DNA of 23,912 bases, taken from positions 1 to 23,912 of IMG/VR virus record IMGVR_UViG_3300046690_000531. One strand, given 5' to 3'. The DNA is from a virus. This document shows, in pieces, positions 6,438 to 13,414 of this stretch. The notes under the pieces were generated by a model. That model had not been told where the DNA came from. It did no database searches and saw nothing but the letters and a program-made list of their open reading frames with translations. How positions within the stretch are numbered: position 1 is the first letter of the stretch; each line of letters starts with the position of its first letter. Both the position numbers and the translations under genes were made by a program.

Positions 6438-7868
6438 ATGGAATTTCTTCAACCTAAAATCAACGCTGCGCCCAACGTGAAACTGATGATTAACATCGGT
6501 GCACTGATGGACATTCCCACCGGCACTTATATCGAAGGGCGCAAGGGTGAGCACATCCTTAACGGCGGCCTGGCTACGCTCACCGGCGTCGTGGGGATTG
6601 GTAACAACTTCAAGTCCACGGTGATGCACTACCAGATGCTCACCGCGATGTCGCGTTTTCGTCAGGCTTCGGCCTCCACCTACGACACAGAAGTCAACAT
6701 TCAGGAATGGCACTTGATGGAAATGATCCGTCGAGTCGAAGGCCTGCACGAAGAAGACGTCCTGCAAACGGGACGTTGGATCATCACCGACAAGACCATG
6801 CACACGGGCGACGACTGGTACGCCAAGCAGCGGGAGTTCCTGGAAGAGAAAGCCAAGAACATCGGCAAGTGGTCGGTGGATACGCCGTTTTGGAATCGCG
6901 ATCGCTCGGGTCCGCTGCGCATGATCATCCCCACGTTCAATGAGATCGACTCCTTCACGGAATTCGAAACCTCGGACGTGATGGACATGCAGGATAAGAA
7001 CGATCTGGGTGAGTCGGGCGGTAACACGATTCACATGCGTCAGGGTCTCGCTAAGCTGCGCTTGCTGATGGAAGCGCCGCGTCTGAACGGTCAGGCGAAT
7101 AACTACTCGCTGATGACCGCGCACATCGGCAAAGAGTCGACGATGCAAAACGCAGGGCCTGCCGGTTCGGTCCCGATCGTCAAGCTCAAGCACCTGAAAA
7201 ACGGCGACAAGATCAAGGGCACGACCGACAAGTTCACCTTCATCACGCACAACTGCTGGCACGCTTATAACGCCTCGCCTTTGATGGCGGCGGACAAGAA
7301 CGGGCCGGAGTATCCGCGCGATTCCGATGACAAGGTCAAGCTCGATACGGACCTGAACACCGTGCAGCTGCGCAACCTGCGTTCTAAGTCCGGACCCTCG
7401 GGCATGGCGATCACTTTGATCGTCTCACAAACCGAAGGCGTGTTGCCCTCGCTCACCGAGTTCCATCACATCCGTGAGCAGGACTACTACGGGCTCGTGG
7501 GTAGCAAGATCAACTACGCGCTTGCCCTCTATCCAGAGTGCAAACTGGGTCGCACTACCGTGCGTAGCAAGATCGATGAAGACGCGAAGCTGCGCCGCGC
7601 CTTAAACATCACTTCCGAGATGTGCCAGATGTCGTACATGTGGCATCACCTGGACGATCTGATGTGCACGCCTGAAGAGCTCTACACGGATCTCAAGGCC
7701 AAGGGTTACGACTGGGACCTGCTGCTCAATACGCGCGGCTGGTGGACCACGGACGAAGATCATCCGCTGCCTTTCCTCTCGACCATGGATCTCTTGCGCA
7801 TGCGCAAGGGTCTGTACCATCCGTACTGGTATCCGGTCGGCGTGGATGCCCTGAAGGCAGCAGCGTAA
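6438..7868 (+). CDS. UvsX/RecA-DnaB-class P-loop ATPase, 476 aa
   Basis: The ATG at 6438 begins MEFLQPKINAAPNVKLMINI. A P-loop is seen at residues 53-61, GIGNNFKST, where the usual Gly before the Lys is Phe. The same Phe-Lys arrangement is found in T4 UvsX. It is followed by TYDTE (81-85), like the D/E-containing strand of RecA proteins, a Walker-B-like strand MIIPTFNEID (162-171), and a strand ending in TAHIGKES (227-234), like the segment before the DNA-binding loop. The size exceeds UvsX (about 390 residues) and is close to DnaB helicases. It is thus a homologous-recombination or replicative ATPase acting on DNA, with UvsX-like preferred. The ribosome binding site is weak. It heads a long plus-strand gene run and its stop overlaps the next start (TAATG). 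Confidence 0.75.
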   Translation: MEFLQPKINAAPNVKLMINIGALMDIPTGTYIEGRKGEHILNGGLATLTGVVGIGNNFKSTVMHYQMLTAMSRFRQASASTYDTEVNIQEWHLMEMIRRVEGLHEEDVLQTGRWIITDKTMHTGDDWYAKQREFLEEKAKNIGKWSVDTPFWNRDRSGPLRMIIPTFNEIDSFTEFETSDVMDMQDKNDLGESGGNTIHMRQGLAKLRLLMEAPRLNGQANNYSLMTAHIGKESTMQNAGPAGSVPIVKLKHLKNGDKIKGTTDKFTFITHNCWHAYNASPLMAADKNGPEYPRDSDDKVKLDTDLNTVQLRNLRSKSGPSGMAITLIVSQTEGVLPSLTEFHHIREQDYYGLVGSKINYALALYPECKLGRTTVRSKIDEDAKLRRALNITSEMCQMSYMWHHLDDLMCTPEELYTDLKAKGYDWDLLLNTRGWWTTDEDHPLPFLSTMDLLRMRKGLYHPYWYPVGVDALKAAA

Positions 7869-8032
7869 TGAACTGGCGGCTGAAGTTTAAGCAGCTGCTC
7901 TGTAAGCACCGGCTCAAGTGGGATGTCTGGACCGATCTGGTCCTCATCAAACGCCGGTGCGATCGCTGCCAGAAGGAATTCGTCGAAACCTACAACGGCT
8001 TTAAGGAATTGAACAAGCATGAGCGCAAATAA
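7868..8032 (+). CDS. Small zinc-knuckle protein, 54 aa (DUF1660-like)
   Basis: The ATG shares its A with the stop of the ATPase gene (TAATG), so translation is coupled. The 54-residue, very basic product has Cys12-Lys-His14 near the N-terminus and Cys31-x2-Cys34 (CDRC), a likely zinc-binding set. This layout is common in small phage proteins of the DUF1660 type. It may bind nucleic acid, but no function is known to me. It overlaps the next gene by 14 bp. Confidence 0.75.
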   Translation: MNWRLKFKQLLCKHRLKWDVWTDLVLIKRRCDRCQKEFVETYNGFKELNKHERK

Positions 8033-8309
8033 ACAAGAAGAAGTCGCCGTCGTGTCACCCTGCAGGTTCATGATCAACGACGTCGTCGAACATGTCAAGT
8101 CTGGCGGGATGTATGTGGTCGCCGGACTGCCCACGGAGTACGTGCTCGAAAACACGCGCGAGCCTGCTTACGCGTACCGCATGGCGGACGGACGCATTTG
8201 CGTGCGCTGCCAGTCGGAGTTCGAGGACGGTCGTTTTGAATATCGTGGCCGGGCCGATGGCTCGACCTATCCCAGAGAAACCAGCCGCGGGATTCACCCG
8301 CGCGCGTAG
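8019..8309 (+). CDS. Small DUF1653-like protein, 96 aa
   Basis: The ATG at 8019 overlaps the end of the zinc-knuckle gene. Residues 20-70 (DVVEHVKSGGMYVVAG... AYRMADGRICVRCQSEFEDGRFE) resemble the compact beta domain of DUF1653-type proteins, where a Gly-rich strand pair precedes a 'Y...dG.i.vR....F' motif. That resemblance is from pattern memory. The C-terminus is Arg/Gly-rich and probably flexible. No enzymatic residues are evident. It belongs to the same tightly packed run as its neighbours. Confidence 0.7.
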   Translation: MSANKQEEVAVVSPCRFMINDVVEHVKSGGMYVVAGLPTEYVLENTREPAYAYRMADGRICVRCQSEFEDGRFEYRGRADGSTYPRETSRGIHPRA

Positions 8310-8318
8310 GAGCACCAA

Positions 8319-8678
8319 ATGAACACCGTAGCAGAAGTAACCCAAGAAGCGCCCGCGCCGAAGCTGGACGCGAACCTGATCGACTACGTGACGAATCGTC
8401 TGGCCGAATCCGGTCACCCGAATCCTAGCGCCTGGCAGACTTACGGCGAAGGCATCCACAGCGACGCCTACAGCACGATCGAGTTCCCGCGTCATCGCTT
8501 TCTGGTCAACCGTCAACTGCGCCAGCTGGTCGGCGCTGTCCCCGCCAACACCACGCAGATTCGTTTCTGTCTGGTCGACCAGGGCACAGCGGATGACTGG
8601 ATGCGCCTCTTCGAACAGATGGTCCTGCCATGCATGATGAAATTCAGCATTCCGCAATCGCACTACGCGAGCGCCTAA
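8319..8678 (+). CDS. Hypothetical phage protein, 119 aa
   Basis: AGGAG lies 7 bases before the ATG (MNTVAEVTQEAPAPKLDANL). It starts 9 bp after the previous stop and overlaps the following SLOG gene by 49 bp. It is a soluble alpha/beta protein with no signal, membrane segment or familiar motif, and a Pro/Ala-rich first 15 residues. I do not recognise it. Its position suggests co-expression with the SLOG and ATPase genes. Confidence 0.75.
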   Translation: MNTVAEVTQEAPAPKLDANLIDYVTNRLAESGHPNPSAWQTYGEGIHSDAYSTIEFPRHRFLVNRQLRQLVGAVPANTTQIRFCLVDQGTADDWMRLFEQMVLPCMMKFSIPQSHYASA

Positions 8679-9220
8679 ATCTGTTCGCCGAATGGCCGAT
8701 TGTTAAGGGTCAAGAGTTCGTAGTCCCCCATGAACTTTTGACTCGCGAGATCTGGGACGCGATCATTGTGGTCGCCGGGGGTCGCAACTATAACCGCTAC
8801 GAGGACTTTGTCCACTGGTTGGAGTTGCGCCTCATGAAAGAGGACTTGGTTGACTTACCCAGGATTGTGTTTGTCTCCGGCAAGGCCAGTAAGGGCGCTG
8901 ATGATATGATTATCCGCTGGTGCAAAGAGAACGGCTTCCCGTGGGCAGAGTTTCCTGCCGACTGGGACGGGCTCGGACGGAGCGCAGGGTATGTGCGTAA
9001 CGCTCAAATGGCACGAGTGGCAACCCATCTCATCACGTTCTGGGACGGTGAATCACGAGGCACGAAACACATGATCGAGCAGGGCAAGAAGTACGAGCTC
9101 GCGATGACGATCAACCTTGTGGAACCGGACGAGGACTGGCTTGAACGGATTAGGAAAACATCATGGCAGGAAACCGAGCAGCTGCTGAAGCGGTTATCTA
9201 CGAATGGATCGAGAAGTTGA
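8630..9220 (+). CDS. SLOG-superfamily (DUF2493/YspA-like) nucleotide-binding protein
   Basis: 196 residues. Residues about 44-155 carry the full DUF2493 signature: VVAGGRNYNRYED (48-59), the glycine-rich VSGKASKGADDM (82-93), PADWDGLGRSAGYVRNAQM (109-127) and GESRGTKHMI (140-149). SLOG proteins have a Rossmann-like fold and bind or process nucleotide-derived ligands; in bacterial defence systems they sense NAD-derived or cyclic signals. In phages the role is not established. The start at 8630 overlaps the previous gene by 49 bp and has no strong ribosome binding site, so the true N-terminus may be a little downstream. The end overlaps the next gene by 58 bp. Confidence 0.85.
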   Translation: MHDEIQHSAIALRERLNLFAEWPIVKGQEFVVPHELLTREIWDAIIVVAGGRNYNRYEDFVHWLELRLMKEDLVDLPRIVFVSGKASKGADDMIIRWCKENGFPWAEFPADWDGLGRSAGYVRNAQMARVATHLITFWDGESRGTKHMIEQGKKYELAMTINLVEPDEDWLERIRKTSWQETEQLLKRLSTNGSRS

Positions 9221-9864
9221 TCCCCGAGTCGGGTAACACCGACATTTACCGCAACCTCTTTGCCAGCATGGACGACGCGGCGTTTGCCGTATGGATGGAA
9301 AAGCTCGAGCGGCAGGAGATTCGACTCGCGGTGATTGCGCCGAATTTGGCCGAGCACCCCACGGGTGGTGACAAGAAGCTCGTGCGTCTTGACATCGAAC
9401 GGAACCTGAAGCTGGCTGATGAACTCGGTCACAACTTCTTTGAAAGGATCTGGATCGACAATGGCAACGATATTCCACCGTATCTGTCACCGATTCCGTA
9501 CCTGGTGGTTGATCTCCCCCTGCGCCGTCAAGCGCAGTTGCTGGTCAAGAAGATCTCGATTCCTGAAGACTCTAAGTCCGTGGACGATTTCACAGGCCAG
9601 CCGACCGGGAAGTCCAAGGGATCGAAGATCTCCTATCCGGAGACCCAGATCATGGCCGCCCTTAACCTGGACGCTAACCTCACCGAGATGCTTAAGTATC
9701 GAGGCGGGGATGAGAAAGGCTTTGATGCGCTCAATTCCGCTATCAGCAAAACTGGCGGCGTGTCGCTCAAGTCGATCGAGAAGCTGGGCACCCAGGTGAA
9801 GTCCACCCAAACGCTCTCCATCATCCTGACCTGCATGCATTTGAGTAACACTGGGCTTAATTAA
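9163..9864 (+). CDS. Phage protein with RNA-polymerase-beta-like C-terminus, 233 aa
   Basis: ATG at 9163 with TAGGA 9 bases upstream; it overlaps the SLOG gene. Residues 1-100 are helical and unrecognised. Residues 143-213 follow the order of motifs at the C-terminal end of bacterial RpoB: TGQPTGKSKG (compare TQQPLGGKAQFGG), then ISYPETQIMAAL (compare RFGEMEVWAL), then NLTEMLKYRGGDEKG (compare TLQEMLTVKSDDVNG), then IEKLG (compare IRSLG). In a phiKZ-like phage, RNA polymerase beta is split into several polypeptides, so a separate C-terminal piece is conceivable, but 233 residues is short and no beta catalytic part is seen here. A virion protein with chance similarity is the alternative. Confidence 0.75.
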   Translation: MAGNRAAAEAVIYEWIEKLIPESGNTDIYRNLFASMDDAAFAVWMEKLERQEIRLAVIAPNLAEHPTGGDKKLVRLDIERNLKLADELGHNFFERIWIDNGNDIPPYLSPIPYLVVDLPLRRQAQLLVKKISIPEDSKSVDDFTGQPTGKSKGSKISYPETQIMAALNLDANLTEMLKYRGGDEKGFDALNSAISKTGGVSLKSIEKLGTQVKSTQTLSIILTCMHLSNTGLN

Positions 9865-9906
9865 ACCAGAGATATATCCTATGAGAAGAACTCTTATGGG
9901 ATTATC

Positions 9907-10701
9907 ATGGGGCGCGCGCAAGGTGACTCGGTGGTCGGTGTTTATATGCTCCATAACCGGGAAACTGGTGAAGCGTATATCGGTAGCGGAATTTTGAATG
10001 AGCGTCGAAATACGCACTTCTCTCGTCTCCGACACAACACTCATCATAACCACAGGCTTCAGGCGGCATATAACCGAAATCCGAACTTCGACTTCATCGG
10101 AGTTCCGGTGGAAGGAGAAGATCGTAAAGAAGTACGAGTAGAGGCTTTGAACATTGAAGCTTCTCTCGTGGATGAGAACGCCAGGAATCCGCTTCTGCTA
10201 AACCTAATGCGAAACATCACGGAAGACAATACCTTTCTGGGACACAGCGAGGAGTCTAACGAGAAGAATCGTCAAGCAACTCAGGAGCGCTGGCAAAATC
10301 CCGCGTGGCGAGAACAGGTTATTGCTGCTCAACACGCAGGTCGCGCTGCCTTGACCGACGAGGAAAAGGAGCGCCATCGTCTAGCTATGAGCGAAGCCCA
10401 GAAGGAGCGTTACGCCCAACTGGAATGCTCGCCGACCAAAGGTCAAACTCGCAGCGAGGAGTTCCGGCAGAACAACAGTAGCAACATTGCTGAGCTTTGG
10501 AATGATCCGGAATATCGTGCCAGTCAAATGGCTTCGCGCCCGAAAGGCAAGCGTAACGATAATGGGCTCTCTGTGGCCGTTGAAGTAGACGGGGTAGTTT
10601 ATCCGACAAAAACTGCTGCGGCTAATGCTCACGGGATCACGAAGCAAGGTGTTGCCCATCGGCTCACGAGCGACAAGTTTCCCAACTGGACCACAGCCTA
10701 A
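9907..10701 (+). CDS. GIY-YIG homing endonuclease with NUMOD-type DNA-binding repeats
   Basis: 264 residues. The catalytic domain has GVY 11-13, YIG 24-26, an Arg pair at 33-34 that includes the expected catalytic Arg, and a Glu near 84. It is followed by a helical linker with two NUMOD3-like repeats (ERWQNPAWRE, 127-136, and ELWNDPEYRA, 196-205) and a C-terminal NUMOD1-like motif (VDGVVYPTKTAAANAHGITK, 227-246). Such proteins cut DNA at a specific site and spread their own gene. No split host gene or intron boundary is visible, so it looks free-standing. The sequence before it (9865-9906) is AT-rich with only a weak ribosome binding site, consistent with a later insertion into the operon. 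Confidence 0.9.
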   Translation: MGRAQGDSVVGVYMLHNRETGEAYIGSGILNERRNTHFSRLRHNTHHNHRLQAAYNRNPNFDFIGVPVEGEDRKEVRVEALNIEASLVDENARNPLLLNLMRNITEDNTFLGHSEESNEKNRQATQERWQNPAWREQVIAAQHAGRAALTDEEKERHRLAMSEAQKERYAQLECSPTKGQTRSEEFRQNNSSNIAELWNDPEYRASQMASRPKGKRNDNGLSVAVEVDGVVYPTKTAAANAHGITKQGVAHRLTSDKFPNWTTA

Positions 10702-10817
10702 TGGAAGAAGATCCGAACTCTCCGTGGTATGAGGATTCCTGCGACCGGGACGATCTGTTTCTCGCCTGTCTGATCCTTGAAGTCATTCTGATCGGGCTCT
10801 TGAAGGCCTGGTCTTAG
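10701..10817 (+). CDS. Micro-ORF, 38-aa membrane peptide
   Basis: The ATG at 10701 shares its A with the TAA of the GIY-YIG gene. The 38-residue product has an acidic first half (MEEDPNSPWYEDSCDRDD) and a hydrophobic second half, FLACLILEVILIGLLKAW, long enough to span or lie in a membrane. It is closed by TAG, which is part of the next gene's TTAGGAG ribosome binding site. The coupling and membrane-like composition support it as real. Function unknown. Confidence 0.55.
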   Translation: MEEDPNSPWYEDSCDRDDLFLACLILEVILIGLLKAWS

Positions 10818-10826
10818 GAGCGCACC

Positions 10827-11075
10827 GTGGGACTCTTTACTGACATCGGCTACGACCTACTCGCCAAGCAGCGCCGTGAGCGCTTGATTCGTGAAGGCCG
10901 AGCCAATGAGAGTCTAGGCTTTATCAACCGCCCAGATCTGAACTATCCCTGGGACGAGGAGTCCCGCTTCACGACGATAGATGGCTGGATTTGCGTGATT
11001 CTTGCGCTGATTGGTCTGATCGGCCTGGCGGCTATTATCTTGAGTGACCACCACGTCTGGAGCAATCATGTCTGA
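10827..11075 (+). CDS. Small single-pass membrane protein, 82 aa, GTG start
   Basis: A GTG start has TTAGGAG 7 bases upstream. The first 50 residues are charged and basic (LLAKQRRERLIREGRANESL), and residues 54-72 (WICVILALIGLIGLAAIIL) form a clear membrane helix with a short C-terminal tail. The N-terminus therefore probably faces the cytoplasm. It sits between two micro-ORFs in a run of small accessory genes. A holin-like or membrane-associated takeover role cannot be told from sequence. Confidence 0.75.
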   Translation: MGLFTDIGYDLLAKQRRERLIREGRANESLGFINRPDLNYPWDEESRFTTIDGWICVILALIGLIGLAAIILSDHHVWSNHV

Positions 11076-11166
11076 AGTGCATAAGCGCCTGATGGCCCAA
11101 ATCCGCGCTTGGAAACGAGCGCATGACTCGGGCTGGGGCGTCATCGTCACACCGAAACAACAATGA
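11068..11166 (+). CDS. Micro-ORF, 32-aa basic peptide
   Basis: ATG at 11068 follows GGAG (11059-11062) at normal spacing and overlaps the previous gene by 8 bp. Its TGA overlaps the ATG of the next gene (ATGA). The peptide MSEVHKRLMAQIRAWKRAHD... is basic and could form one amphipathic helix. Two-sided overlap and a good ribosome binding site support it, but it is short and could be a leader for coupled translation only. Confidence 0.5.
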   Translation: MSEVHKRLMAQIRAWKRAHDSGWGVIVTPKQQ

Positions 11167-11552
11167 ATATCGACGCATATTTCGTCGACAAGTGGATCAC
11201 GCTCGAACTGGCCTCGGCACTCTCTCGGGAGCCGCAGCCAGTCGGGCCCTTATTTCCCGAGCTTCGTAAAGCTGTGGGCCTCTATGCCTTGTACTTTCCG
11301 GAGCATGAATCCGTGTACTTTGGCGAAGCAGGTGACCTGGAGCACGCGAAAGCCGATCACCTGTATAAACTTCGCTGTAACCGTCATGAAAACCCGGCTG
11401 TACAACAAGCTTTCAACGACGATCCGGAAGGCAAGGTCCTATTCTTCGCGATTTTTACGTCAAGTCGTGAGCAAGCGCGATCCCTTCTCGAGCAATTTCT
11501 AGCAGCCTATAAAGACTGCACTACTTTACTGAATAACGGGGTGCTGGAGTGA
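11163..11552 (+). CDS. GIY-YIG-fold protein, probably catalytically impaired, 129 aa
   Basis: Residues 39-54 read GLYALYFPEHESVYFG, matching the GIY-YIG core, followed by a helix (DLEHAKADHLYKL), NPAVQQAF and a Glu near 110 (LLEQFL). It is closely parallel to the GIY-YIG segment fused to RNase H, including the NxxxQxAF helix and the TLLN end. Where that protein has RIKH, this one has KADH, so the catalytic Arg is replaced by Lys. There is no extra DNA-binding domain. It may be a decayed homing enzyme or a binding protein. It starts within ATGA of the preceding micro-ORF and its stop overlaps the next GTG. Confidence 0.75.
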   Translation: MNIDAYFVDKWITLELASALSREPQPVGPLFPELRKAVGLYALYFPEHESVYFGEAGDLEHAKADHLYKLRCNRHENPAVQQAFNDDPEGKVLFFAIFTSSREQARSLLEQFLAAYKDCTTLLNNGVLE

Positions 11553-12091
11553 GTGGTTTTAAAGCAGATAGCGCGTGGCGCAATCCGAAAGATGTCGCCG
11601 ATCCGGATGTGTTCACCAATGATGACATGGAAGTCGTCGCCGGGGCTTTCGAGGCGGCGATTAAAACCGTGCTCGAACAATACCGGGACGAGGCACTCAG
11701 GGAAAAGCTCCTGATGTTTATCAACAACATCGTGGTGCAAGAGAAACCCTGGGTCTGGGTCTCGCCTGAAGGGCCGAGCCACTTGGATGATCTCTTCATG
11801 GTCGACGAGTTCACGCGTGACTTTATCATGCTGCTGACGTTCACCTTTTTTGCCCGCTGGGGTGAGGGAAAAGTAAAATTTACTGGCCTGGTAGATACAT
11901 TGAGCTGGGGATGCGCAGCCGATGAAGAAGGTGACGATAAAGGTTACGTGCTAATGTCGAAAGACCTTAGCGCTCGTCTATCACCGACTGAGACTGTAAA
12001 AAAATACCTCAGAGCCAATAAGTGGGTCGTCGTGGCGATGCTGATCAAGCTATTCGTCAAACCGACCAACGGCCAAATGCCGGAGGCCTGA
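11549..12091 (+). CDS. Hypothetical phage protein, 180 aa, GTG start
   Basis: The GTG at 11549 overlaps the TGA of the preceding gene (GTGA), with CTGGAG just upstream. The product begins MSGFKADSAWRNPKDVADPD, is acidic and alpha/beta, and has aromatic patches (LLTFTFFARWGEGK) but no membrane helix typical enough to call. No known motif is visible. Translational coupling with the impaired GIY-YIG gene is likely. I do not recognise the family. Confidence 0.7.
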   Translation: MSGFKADSAWRNPKDVADPDVFTNDDMEVVAGAFEAAIKTVLEQYRDEALREKLLMFINNIVVQEKPWVWVSPEGPSHLDDLFMVDEFTRDFIMLLTFTFFARWGEGKVKFTGLVDTLSWGCAADEEGDDKGYVLMSKDLSARLSPTETVKKYLRANKWVVVAMLIKLFVKPTNGQMPEA

Positions 12092-12124
12092 GGGCCGATG
12101 GCGATGTCAGATATTTAACGGGGC

Positions 12125-12150
12125 GCCAGGTCAACAACAATAAGCCTGGC
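12125..12150 (+). promoter_or_regulatory. Small hairpin abutting a ribosome binding site
   Basis: GCCAGG (12125-12130) can pair with CCTGGC (12145-12150), leaving a 14-base A-rich loop. The right arm ends directly before AGGA (12151-12154), the ribosome binding site of the 242-residue gene. It could modulate access to the ribosome. A 6-bp stem with a long loop is only marginally stable, so confidence is low. Confidence 0.25.
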
Positions 12151-12158
12151 AGGAATGA

Positions 12159-12887
12159 ATGGATCAATCAGCGGTTGCCGTCGTATACGCGGAGCTCGAT
12201 GCTCTGCTCGATACACGGCTCGGGACCCTGGCACGCATGGGCAACCATGTAGCCGAAGCTGTATTGTTGTCCGAGAGTTATCATAAACGCGACTGCGATG
12301 TGTTCGCAGGCGTGGATATGCAGGTCTACCGTGACCTGTACTCTAAGCGCGACGTAGAGACGTTAAAGTTCTCACGTGCGACTAAAGCGGTGTTCCTCCT
12401 GAATTCGCTAGTGCGTTATCTGAAGGAACAGGCGACTGTACGCCCGTATCACGAGAGTGCAAAAGTCGTCATTAATACGTTCCCTTACGTGCTGAGCGTC
12501 GAAGAAGAAGCTGAGTTGGGCAAGGTCATTGCGACCTGGATTTCAGGGCTCGCACCGGTTGAGCTCGTACATATGCGCCCACAAGAGCTTTCTCCTCTGT
12601 ACGTTAAACAGCAGTCGTATTCGAGCCTGTTGATGTACGAGTACGATCCTTGGATGAGTCTGCATTTTGGACCCACATCGAAGCAAGCAACGCCTATCCA
12701 AGATGTCTCAATATTCGCGCCAGCGATATTCTTCGCGGATAAGCCAAGCGACAAAGAGTTGCAGCAAGTCATTAAGCGCGCAGCCCATCCACTGCAAGCC
12801 GTAGAGATCCTGGGAAGGTCGCTCGTCGGCCTGAACTTGATCGATGTCGAATACTTCAGCATAATTCGACCTTCCGAACCGGCATAA
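12159..12887 (+). CDS. Conserved-looking phage protein, 242 aa, unknown function
   Basis: AGGA precedes the ATG at 12159 (MDQSAVAVVYAELDALLDTR). The product is a soluble alpha/beta protein with Tyr- and Asp-rich segments (VDMQVYRDLYSKRD, 52-65; NTFPYVLSVEEEAELGKVI, 106-124). I see no nucleotide-binding loop, metal site or signal. The style resembles a phage family of unknown role that I cannot name. It ends the long plus-strand run and is closed by a strong hairpin facing the minus-strand gene. Confidence 0.75.
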   Translation: MDQSAVAVVYAELDALLDTRLGTLARMGNHVAEAVLLSESYHKRDCDVFAGVDMQVYRDLYSKRDVETLKFSRATKAVFLLNSLVRYLKEQATVRPYHESAKVVINTFPYVLSVEEEAELGKVIATWISGLAPVELVHMRPQELSPLYVKQQSYSSLLMYEYDPWMSLHFGPTSKQATPIQDVSIFAPAIFFADKPSDKELQQVIKRAAHPLQAVEILGRSLVGLNLIDVEYFSIIRPSEPA

Positions 12888-12892
12888 ACGCC

Positions 12893-12937
12893 CCGCACCC
12901 CTCGACCCCACTTCTGGAGCGGTCGAGGTGGGTGCGG
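12893..12937. terminator. Strong bidirectional terminator hairpin
   Basis: CCGCACCC-CTCGACC (12893-12907) pairs with GGTCGAG-GT-GGGTGCGG (12921-12937), giving 15 paired bases with a two-base bulge and a 13-base loop. It sits between the plus-strand 242-residue gene and the minus-strand 148-residue gene. No long T-tract follows, so termination may be partly mechanical or the element may protect the RNA end. Confidence 0.7.
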
Positions 12938-12967
12938 AGCACAGTCACGGTTTGGAGCGGGTTTCCG

Positions 12968-13414
12968 TTAGTCTGCGCCTTCAACGGGCGCAAACTGAGC
13001 GTGGAACGAATCGAAGTCTTGCTGAACCGGCGTAGTGGCAACTTCCCCTTCCACCAGGACGGGGTCGGGTACATCGCTTCCGAGCTTCGGAACCTCCCTT
13101 GGAACAGGTTCAGCGGCTTGGAAGTTATGCCCGCCGCTACCCATCTGGCGCAGGATCTCAGCAATGTTGGCGGCCATGCCTTCCTGGTTCATGACCTGCG
13201 CTTCTTCCACGCGCAGCTTCATCTTACCGAGCGCCTGGCGGTCCATGCCGTCGAGCACTTGGGCGATGGTGCCCACGATCTTCGGGTCGGCAAGGTTCTG
13301 CAGATCCTTAGCGAGTACGCCGACGATCTGCTTACGCATTCCTTGGGTATAGTCGAGTACGGCCTCGTCTGCGTCGACGGGACCGACTACTTCTGTGACT
13401 TGATCTGCAGACAT
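12968..13414 (-). CDS. Small acidic helical protein, 148 aa
   Basis: ATG at 13414 with TAGGA upstream on the minus strand. The product MSADQVTEVVGPVDADEAVL... is acidic and helical to about residue 90, with two Met/Gln-rich helices, then becomes Pro/Val-rich and disordered (residues 95-148). No enzyme motif or membrane segment is seen. It is alone on the minus strand between two plus-strand blocks. It could be a scaffold, assembly factor or regulatory protein, but nothing in the sequence decides this. Confidence 0.75.
   Translation of the reverse strand: MSADQVTEVVGPVDADEAVLDYTQGMRKQIVGVLAKDLQNLADPKIVGTIAQVLDGMDRQALGKMKLRVEEAQVMNQEGMAANIAEILRQMGSGGHNFQAAEPVPREVPKLGSDVPDPVLVEGEVATTPVQQDFDSFHAQFAPVEGAD

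Noticed and set aside
9865-10701. Group I intron carrying the GIY-YIG gene
   Set aside because: The genes on both sides are complete and unrelated to each other, and I see no intron-like paired core in the 42-bp leader or after the gene.
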